Shown one piece after another: positions 57,377 through 64,000 of a stretch of DNA of 64,000 nt (within the stretch, counting starts at the first letter, position 1; every line of letters begins with the position of its first letter). The notes beneath the pieces are model-generated. The model did not search any database, was not told the origin of the DNA, and was given only the letters and a program-made list of their open reading frames with translations. Made by a program: the position numbers and the translations under genes. The stretch lies in assembly GCA_905234175.1 (NCBI GenBank), contig CAJOGX010000004.1, positions 27,401 through 91,400 on the forward strand. Reading direction: 5' to 3'. The stretch is from an uncultured Selenomonadaceae bacterium. GTDB taxonomy: Bacteria; Bacillota; Negativicutes; Selenomonadales; Selenomonadaceae.

Positions 57377-57472
57377 GCGGCCCATGGACGGGCCGCGGGC
57401 CGCACTGACGCCTGGATGGCGTCACTCGGCCCAGCTTTCTTTGCCGGCGTTTCTTTCACGAAAGAAATGCCG
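57377..57472 (-). repeat. interspersed triple-hairpin repeat, copy D (inverted relative to A-C)
   Basis: minus strand GGCATTTCTTTC-GT-GAAAGAAACGCC; GCAAAGAAAG; GGGCCG(TGACGCC..GGCGTCA)CGGCCC; GCGGCCC-GTCCAT-GGGCCGC. Confidence 0.9.
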
Positions 57473-57492
57473 AACTATGCTTAAGAAAAACT

Positions 57493-58998
57493 TTAGCTCT
57501 TGTGCATGTCGCCGGTCTTGAGGAAACGGGAATGGAAACTCAGCGCCTCGTCAATCAGGTGCGGCGTGTTATTTTTCTTCGTAGCTTCGAGCGCGCGGTT
57601 ATAATAATCCAGCAGAATCGGTTTATAGTCGGGGTGCGCGCACTTATTGATAATTTCGAGCGCGCGGCTTCTGGGTTCGAGCCCTCGCAAATCCGCAATG
57701 CCCTGCTCAGTAATGATAACGTCAACGTCGTGTTCGGTGTGGTCGATATGCGAGCACATCGGGACGACGCTGGAAATTTTTCCGCCCTTGGCAGTCGACG
57801 GCGTATAGAAAATCGTCAGATAAGCGTTGCGGGCGAAGTCGCCGCTGCCGCCAATGCCGTTCATCATTTTCGTGCCGCAGACGTGCGTTGAATTGATATT
57901 GCCGTAAATGTCGACTTCCAGCGCGGTATTCATAGCGATAACGCCGAGGCGGTGGACGACTTCGGGCGAGTTGGAAATTTCTTCGGGGCGGAGCAGAATT
58001 TTCTTGCGGTACTTGTCAACGTCCTTATAAAATCTGTCCATACCTGCGGGCGACGGTGAAAAGGCGGTGCCGCTAGCGATTTTCAGCTTACCGGCGTCGA
58101 TAAGGTCGAGCATTGCGTCCTGAATGACTTCGGTGTAAACAACCAAATCCTGCATGTCGGAATCGACGAAGCCTTCAAGGACGGCGTTCGCGACGTTGCC
58201 TACGCCACTTTGGAGCGGCAGGAGATTTTTCGGCATACGACCGGCAGCAATTTCCCTGTGCAGAAATTCAATCGTGAACTTCGCCATCTGCCTGGAATTT
58301 TCGTCAATCGGCGAAAGGTCGCGGGTGTGGTCTTTCACGTCGCAGGGAACGATAAATTTAATTTTTTCCGGCGTGCAGGGAATGAACGTCGTGCCAATGC
58401 GTTCGTCAGCCTTAACAAGCGGAATTGGCAGACGATTGGGCGGGTCGAGCGGAATGTAAACGTCGTGGATACCTTCCAGCGCGAGCGGCTGCGTGGTATT
58501 GACTTCGACGATAACAATGTCGGCGCTCTGCACGTAGCTGGCGGCGTTGCCGAGGGAAGTCGTCGGAATTAAATTTCCTTCTTCGGTTATCGCGCAGACT
58601 TCAACAATCGCGGCGTCGATTTTGCCGAGGTAGCCAACGCGCGAAAGCTGCGCAGATTCGGACAGGTGCAAATCCAAATAATTAACGGTGCCGTCATTAA
58701 TTTCGGGGCGGAGTTTTGCGTCGGTCTGGTAGGGAAGGCGCTGCTTGATTCCCTTGACTTCAGCCAGCGCGCCGTCGAGTTCGGGGCCGGTTGAAGCGCC
58801 AGTCCAGATGTTCACGGTAAACGGAGTTTTCTTCATGCGTTCGGCGAGCGCCATAGGAATTGCCTTGGGGTAGCCCGACGCCGTGAAGCCGCTGCAGGCC
58901 AGAGTCATGCCTGGCTGAATCCAGTTCGCAACTTCCTCGGCGCTGACAATTTTGCTCTGAAGCTCCTTATTCCGAACGCGGTCGGTAATGTCAATCAT
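57493..58998 (-). CDS. acetyl-CoA hydrolase/transferase family (succinate/propionyl-CoA:CoA transferase-like)
   Basis: GGSGDFARNAYLTIF, EQGIADLRGLEPRSRALEIINKCAHPDYKPIL; ATG 58998. Confidence 0.9.
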   Translation of the reverse strand: MIDITDRVRNKELQSKIVSAEEVANWIQPGMTLACSGFTASGYPKAIPMALAERMKKTPFTVNIWTGASTGPELDGALAEVKGIKQRLPYQTDAKLRPEINDGTVNYLDLHLSESAQLSRVGYLGKIDAAIVEVCAITEEGNLIPTTSLGNAASYVQSADIVIVEVNTTQPLALEGIHDVYIPLDPPNRLPIPLVKADERIGTTFIPCTPEKIKFIVPCDVKDHTRDLSPIDENSRQMAKFTIEFLHREIAAGRMPKNLLPLQSGVGNVANAVLEGFVDSDMQDLVVYTEVIQDAMLDLIDAGKLKIASGTAFSPSPAGMDRFYKDVDKYRKKILLRPEEISNSPEVVHRLGVIAMNTALEVDIYGNINSTHVCGTKMMNGIGGSGDFARNAYLTIFYTPSTAKGGKISSVVPMCSHIDHTEHDVDVIITEQGIADLRGLEPRSRALEIINKCAHPDYKPILLDYYNRALEATKKNNTPHLIDEALSFHSRFLKTGDMHKS

Positions 58999-59135
58999 AA
59001 AAAGTTCACTCTCCTTGAAGCTGATACTACTTTTTATAAATCTTAGCACGTTGAAAATTTTACGTCAACCGTTGCGCGCGCTTTATTTTGTCAAAATCTG
59101 TGGTATAATTTCATAAAAAACTTTGGGGGAATTTT

Positions 59136-60014
59136 ATGCAGGCACGCGGAACGCTGATGTTGCTGGCAGCGTCATTTTTCTGGGGGACAACATTCGTCGC
59201 GCAGATGACGGGAATGCAGGGGCTTGGACCGTTTTCGTACGCGGCGGCGCGGTACTTTTTAGGATTTCTGAGTTTGGTTGCGGTTTTAATCTGGACGCGG
59301 AAAACGCGGGCGAAGGAGCGTCGCGCGGGAAGGTATTCGCACGGATTTTTAGTCGGGCTGGCGTGCGGAATTTTTTTATTCGTGGCGAGTTCAATGCAGC
59401 AGATTTCAATGCTGTACACGACGGCGGGCAAGGCGGCTTTCATAACGTGCCTGTACATAATGTTCGTGCCGCTGGCGGCGAAGATTTTCGGGCGGAAAAT
59501 TTTGCCGGAGAACTGGCTGGGCGCGGCGCTGGCTTTAATTGGCCTGTACCTGCTGGCGGTAAAAGACGCGCTGACGATAAATTTCGGCGACGTGATTTTA
59601 TTTTTCAGCGCGTTCGTGTGGACGGGACAGATTTTGATGATAGACCGATTCGCGGCGAAGGTAGACCCGCTGGAACTTTCTACGGCGCAGATTTTCATAA
59701 CGGCGGTGCTGAGTTTCCTGGCGATGATAGCTTTGGAGGCGCCGACGCTCAGCGCGATAAAAAGCGCGGCGATACCGATAGCTTACGGTGGAATTTTCAG
59801 CGCGGGAGTAGCGTTCACACTGCAGATTTACGGGCAGAAGTACGCGGAACCGGCGGCGGCGGCAATTCTTATGAGCTTCGAGTCGATTTTCGGCGCACTG
59901 GCGAGCTGGCTGTTACTCGGCGAGGAAATGAGCGGGCGGGAAATTTTTGGCTGCGCGCTAATGGTCGCCGGAATTTTTGTTACGCAGTGGCGCGTTATCA
60001 CGGGCAGACGTTGA
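59136..60014 (+). CDS. DMT superfamily (EamA) transporter
   Basis: 292 aa, ten hydrophobic segments, duplicated EamA architecture. Confidence 0.9.
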   Translation: MQARGTLMLLAASFFWGTTFVAQMTGMQGLGPFSYAAARYFLGFLSLVAVLIWTRKTRAKERRAGRYSHGFLVGLACGIFLFVASSMQQISMLYTTAGKAAFITCLYIMFVPLAAKIFGRKILPENWLGAALALIGLYLLAVKDALTINFGDVILFFSAFVWTGQILMIDRFAAKVDPLELSTAQIFITAVLSFLAMIALEAPTLSAIKSAAIPIAYGGIFSAGVAFTLQIYGQKYAEPAAAAILMSFESIFGALASWLLLGEEMSGREIFGCALMVAGIFVTQWRVITGRR

Positions 60015-60074
60015 AGGAAAAAATTTTTCAGCGGCGAATAGTTTATAATTATTACGGAAAGGATTTGGACGGCG

Positions 60075-61193
60075 ATGGCAGAAGTCATTTCGATTAACCA
60101 GATTAGCAACTTGAAGGTCAGTGCGGAAAAGCAGGGCGCGGCTGATAAAAACGCTATTGCGCGCGCCGTCGTGAATATAAAAATTTTCGGCGTGGGCGGC
60201 GGCGGCTGCAGTGCGCTCAAAAGGCTCGTCGAGAGCGATTTTACCGATGTCGAGATGATTGCCGTGAACACCGATTCGCGGGCGCTGAGCAAATTCAACG
60301 GGACGGCGGTGCAGTGCATTCAGATTGGCGCGGCGCTGACGAGAAACAAGGGCGCTGGCGGGAAAATTGAACTTGGCGAGCTGGCGGCTAAGAATGACGC
60401 CGAACGCCTGAAAGATTTGATGAAGGGCGCGGACATGATTTTTATCACGGCGACGATGGGCGGCGGCACTGGTACTGGCGCGGCTCCGATTGTTGCGGCG
60501 ATTGCAAAGCAGCTGGGAATTTTGACCGTGGGCGTCGTCACTTATCCTTTCGGCTTCGAGGGCAACCGCAAGCAGCGCATTGCTAACGAGGGCATTGCGC
60601 GAATGCAGGCGAATATGGACGCGCTGGTTGTCGTCAAGAACGATAATCTGATGAAGTTGCCGGAAAACCGTTCGCTGACAGTCGTCGACGCCTTCAGCGC
60701 CGCTGACACGATTCTCCAGCAGGCCATTCGCTGTATCGCCGAGCTGATTTTGACGACAGGATTTATCAACGTCGACTTCGCGGATGTCAAGACGATTTTC
60801 CAGCAGAGTACGTCCAGCGACGCGATTTTGGGAATTGGCAGGAGCAACCTGAGCGCCGTCAAAGCCGTACAGCAGGCGCTTGAAAGTCCGCTGATTGACC
60901 GTTCGCTGAAAGATTCGCGCGGGATTATTCTGAACGTGACCGCCGACGAAAATCTGACGCTCTACGAAGTCAGCGAGGCGACGGATTACATTGTCCGCCA
61001 GACCGAAGGCGACGTGAATATTATTTTCGGCGTCGTGATTGATAAAAAAATGAACGGCGTGATTCAGGCAATGCTTATCGCCACGGATTTTGCGGACAGC
61101 CTTGCAATTAAGGCGCCGGAAATTCCCAGGGCGCGCGTCATTCCTGAAACCGACAGGAATATTATTTCGCCGTTCAACTTCCCGCGCAAATGA
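60075..61193 (+). CDS. ftsZ: cell division protein FtsZ
   Basis: GVGGGGCSAL, MGGGTGTGAAPIVA, NVDFADVKTIF. Confidence 0.93.
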   Translation: MAEVISINQISNLKVSAEKQGAADKNAIARAVVNIKIFGVGGGGCSALKRLVESDFTDVEMIAVNTDSRALSKFNGTAVQCIQIGAALTRNKGAGGKIELGELAAKNDAERLKDLMKGADMIFITATMGGGTGTGAAPIVAAIAKQLGILTVGVVTYPFGFEGNRKQRIANEGIARMQANMDALVVVKNDNLMKLPENRSLTVVDAFSAADTILQQAIRCIAELILTTGFINVDFADVKTIFQQSTSSDAILGIGRSNLSAVKAVQQALESPLIDRSLKDSRGIILNVTADENLTLYEVSEATDYIVRQTEGDVNIIFGVVIDKKMNGVIQAMLIATDFADSLAIKAPEIPRARVIPETDRNIISPFNFPRK

Positions 61194-61876
61194 TGAGATT
61201 TCAGCGGACGCAGCTTTTACTTGGCGCAGAAAATTTTGCGAAGCTCACGGCGGCGACGGTAGCGGTTTTCGGGATTGGCGGCGTAGGTTCGTTCACGGCG
61301 GAGGCGCTGGCGCGTTCGGGCGTCGGGCATTTGGTTTTAATCGACAAGGACAACGTTGACGTGACGAATATCAACCGTCAGATTCACGCGCTCAGTTCGA
61401 CGGTCGGCAAGCCCAAAGTTGAAGTTATGCGCGACAGGATTCTGGAAATTAATCCGGCGGCGAAAGTCGACACGGTTCAGAAATTTTACCTTCCCGACGA
61501 GCCCGCCGAGAATTTTTTTATTTGCGAATACGATTACGCCGTGGACGCGATTGACACAGTCAGCGCGAAGATTGAACTTGCCGTCGAGTGCCAGCGCAGG
61601 AAAATTCCGCTCGTCAGCAGCATGGGCGCGGGCAATAAGCTCGACCCGACGCGCTTTAAAGTTGCTGACATTTTTCAAACGAGCGTCGACCCGCTTGCTA
61701 AGGTTATGCGAAAAAAACTGCGCGAACGCGGCGTCGAACGGCTTAAAGTTGTCTATTCTGAGGAAGTTCCGCTTAAAATTAATGCTGGCGAAAAAGTTAT
61801 TGGCAGCGCGGCGTTTGTACCGTCAGTCGCCGGCCTGATTCTGGCGGCGGAAGTTGTCAAGGATTTAATGGAGTGA
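61190..61876 (+). CDS. tcdA: tRNA threonylcarbamoyladenosine dehydratase (ThiF/E1-like)
   Basis: VFGIGGVGSFTAEALARSGVGHLVLIDKDNVDVTNINRQ. Confidence 0.9.
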   Translation: MMRFQRTQLLLGAENFAKLTAATVAVFGIGGVGSFTAEALARSGVGHLVLIDKDNVDVTNINRQIHALSSTVGKPKVEVMRDRILEINPAAKVDTVQKFYLPDEPAENFFICEYDYAVDAIDTVSAKIELAVECQRRKIPLVSSMGAGNKLDPTRFKVADIFQTSVDPLAKVMRKKLRERGVERLKVVYSEEVPLKINAGEKVIGSAAFVPSVAGLILAAEVVKDLME

Positions 61877-61880
61877 TTTT

Positions 61881-62873
61881 ATGGACGACAATCAGAGAAT
61901 TTTTATTGAGCAGGTGAAAAATTTTATCGAGCAGAAGATAGCCGTGCGCAAAGACTGTCTGTACATTTTTCAGCCATTCAGCATCGGAGATTTTTTTTAT
62001 GCCGGCGGGCTTTCTCAGGCGGTGCAGAAGCGTAAAAATAAATCTGCAACCGTACTTGTAGTAAAGGAGCACATGAAAAATCTTCACGTGACGTATAAAA
62101 ATTTCGCGCAGATTCTTTACCTCAACAATGAAACTATGACCGCTGTTCAAAATTATTTTTACCTGTCGGGAAATTACGAGGCGGACAATTATATTTACGG
62201 GCATTTTAAACCTAAAGCTGGCGGCGGCTGGATTGTTAGCGACGAAACGATTCATCTTATTGACCGCTACAAAAAAGATGTGTTTAACATACCGCTTAAC
62301 ACGCCGTTCGTTCCGCCGGTCGTCGAAAGAATTTCCGCTGAAGATGAACAGGAGCTTGAAAAACGCTACGCGCTAGACAGGGACAGGACGATAATAATTT
62401 CGCCTTATGTTCATTCTTCTAAGCAACTGCCGCTGACTTTCTGGGAAAATCTGGTAGTTCACCTTAAACAGCGCGGCTGCGTCGTCTACACGAATACCGA
62501 CGGATTTTCTGAACAGCCCGTTGCCGGCACTGAAGCTATAACTACAAATTTTCCCCAGCTTTATTTCGTCGCCGGAAAGATAAAATGTTTCGTGGGCTCG
62601 CGCAACGGCGTCTTCGATTTCCTTGGAATGACTAAAACAAAATTGGTAAACATAAATACTTTTCTCGACTGGCTTTGGGATGTCAGCGCGCTTTACCCGA
62701 AGAGCAACAACCGCACTCTTTACAACGCGATTGACTATATTTCGCCCGTCACAGAATATTTCAGAAAATCTGGCGTAACTGCTACAATTTCTCTCGCTCA
62801 TGAAAAAATCAGGAGCTCGGACATAGTTTACGATTATGACACACTGCTCAGGGAAATTTTGAACTCGATTTAA
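61881..62873 (+). CDS. hypothetical protein (glycosyltransferase family 9-like features)
   Basis: 330 aa; FQPFSIGDFFYAGGL and late CFVGSRNGVFDFLGM region; weak similarity only. Confidence 0.5.
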   Translation: MDDNQRIFIEQVKNFIEQKIAVRKDCLYIFQPFSIGDFFYAGGLSQAVQKRKNKSATVLVVKEHMKNLHVTYKNFAQILYLNNETMTAVQNYFYLSGNYEADNYIYGHFKPKAGGGWIVSDETIHLIDRYKKDVFNIPLNTPFVPPVVERISAEDEQELEKRYALDRDRTIIISPYVHSSKQLPLTFWENLVVHLKQRGCVVYTNTDGFSEQPVAGTEAITTNFPQLYFVAGKIKCFVGSRNGVFDFLGMTKTKLVNINTFLDWLWDVSALYPKSNNRTLYNAIDYISPVTEYFRKSGVTATISLAHEKIRSSDIVYDYDTLLREILNSI

Positions 62874-62894
62874 TAATTTCAGAGGAGATGGAAA

Positions 62895-63935
62895 TTGAGC
62901 ATGACGAAAAAAGCTTTAATTACCGGCGTCACTGGGCAGGACGGCTCCTATCTCGCTGAACTTTTGCTTGAAAAGGGCTACGAAGTTCACGGCTTAATTC
63001 GCCGCCACAGCACGCCCTGCACCGAGAGGATTGAACATCTTATCAGCGCGGAAAATTTTTTCCTGCACTACGGCGATATGACTGATTCAAGCGGGCTGGC
63101 AAATCTGATTCGCGAAACGCAGCCGGACGAAATTTACAATCTGGCGGCGCAGTCTCACGTTGGAATTTCTTTCGAGGTGCCGGAATACACGGCGGAAGTT
63201 ACCGGCGTCGGCACGATTAAACTTCTTGAGGCGGTTCGTCAGGTTAAGCCCAGCGCGAAATTTTATCAGGCGTCCACTTCGGAACTCTTCGGCGGCATTT
63301 CAGAAACCGCGCCGCAAAGCGAAACTACGCCGTTCTATCCAAAAAGTCCCTACGGCGTCGCCAAACTCTACGCTTACTGGATAACCGTCAATTACCGCGA
63401 GGCTTACGGAATTTTCGCCTGCAACGGGATTTTGTTCAACCACGAATCGCCCAGACGCGGCGAGGAATTTGTCACGCGCAAAATTACTGTCGCCGTCGCA
63501 AAGATTATGGCGGGTAAGCAGGAAAAACTTTCGCTCGGCAACCTTAATGCGAAGCGCGACTGGGGCTACGCCGGCGATTACGTCGAGGGAATGTGGCGCA
63601 TTCTTCAACGCGATAAGGCTGACGATTACGTTTTGGCGACCGGTGAAACTCATACCGTCCGCGAATTTGTTGAGGCGGCGTTCAGGGAAGTCGGAATTGA
63701 AATTGTCTGGCGCGGCTCTGGCGTCGACGAAAAAGGTTACGACGCTAAGACCGGCAAAGTTTTGGTGGACGTTGACCCGAAATTTTTCCGCCCCGCTGAA
63801 GTCGATTTACTTTTGGGCGACCCCGCTAAGGCGGAACGCGAACTCGGCTGGCAGCGCAAGGTTTCTTTTGTGGAGCTGGTAAAAATTATGGTTCGCGCAG
63901 ACCTTGAAAAATACGGAGGGAAAATCTCAGAATGA
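62895..63935 (+). CDS. gmd: GDP-mannose 4,6-dehydratase
   Basis: [62 protein letters not shown] start. Confidence 0.96.
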   Translation: MSMTKKALITGVTGQDGSYLAELLLEKGYEVHGLIRRHSTPCTERIEHLISAENFFLHYGDMTDSSGLANLIRETQPDEIYNLAAQSHVGISFEVPEYTAEVTGVGTIKLLEAVRQVKPSAKFYQASTSELFGGISETAPQSETTPFYPKSPYGVAKLYAYWITVNYREAYGIFACNGILFNHESPRRGEEFVTRKITVAVAKIMAGKQEKLSLGNLNAKRDWGYAGDYVEGMWRILQRDKADDYVLATGETHTVREFVEAAFREVGIEIVWRGSGVDEKGYDAKTGKVLVDVDPKFFRPAEVDLLLGDPAKAERELGWQRKVSFVELVKIMVRADLEKYGGKISE

Positions 63936-64000
63936 ACAATTTAATGACGGCGGACGAAATTGTCGCACTGATTCAGAAAACTATCAGCGACTGGCACGTC
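63932..64000 (+). CDS. unknown CDS truncated by window end
   Basis: ATG overlapping gmd stop; [23 protein letters not shown]... Confidence 0.5.
   Translation, partial: MNNLMTADEIVALIQKTISDWHV

Noticed and set aside
1-64000. CRISPR array, prophage, toxin-antitoxin or defence island
   Set aside because: No regularly spaced direct repeats, no phage structural genes, and no recognisable nuclease/TA pairs; the window is mostly core genome

Overview
This 64 kb window looks chromosomal. It most resembles a diderm Firmicute of the Negativicutes/Selenomonadales type: LpxL-like acyltransferase, TolC and GH9/GH3 enzymes alongside PASTA kinase, FolE2 and a sodium-pump-type methylmalonyl-CoA decarboxylase. 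That lineage call is an inference from gene content. Most of the window is ordinary housekeeping: flagellin C-terminus, rsgA/PASTA-kinase/PP2C/FHA cluster, rlmN, rsmB, tmRNA, dnaB, ruvB, fmt, def, grpE-dnaK-dnaJ, rnhA, uvrC, ftsH, tilS-hpt, ftsZ, tcdA, gmd, and a propionate-pathway block. The ORF track does not explain several items. (1) A family of four ~100 bp intergenic elements, each built from two or three hairpins plus an invariant CAAAGAAAG linker. Paired-base changes are compensated between copies, and hairpin variants are combined mosaically. One oppositely oriented pair brackets the methylmalonyl-CoA decarboxylase block. (2) A ~250 bp insert between dnaK and dnaJ with a near-consensus promoter, nested stems and a TnpB-like C-terminal reading frame; it may be an IS200/IS605 3'-end (omega-RNA) remnant. 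(3) A minus-strand gene for a low-complexity acidic repeat protein that has a good RBS and terminator but an in-frame TAG at codon 29. (4) A methyltransferase (LCMT-like)-STAS domain fusion. No CRISPR array, rRNA, tRNA or intact transposase was seen. All family assignments come from reading the sequence, with no database search.
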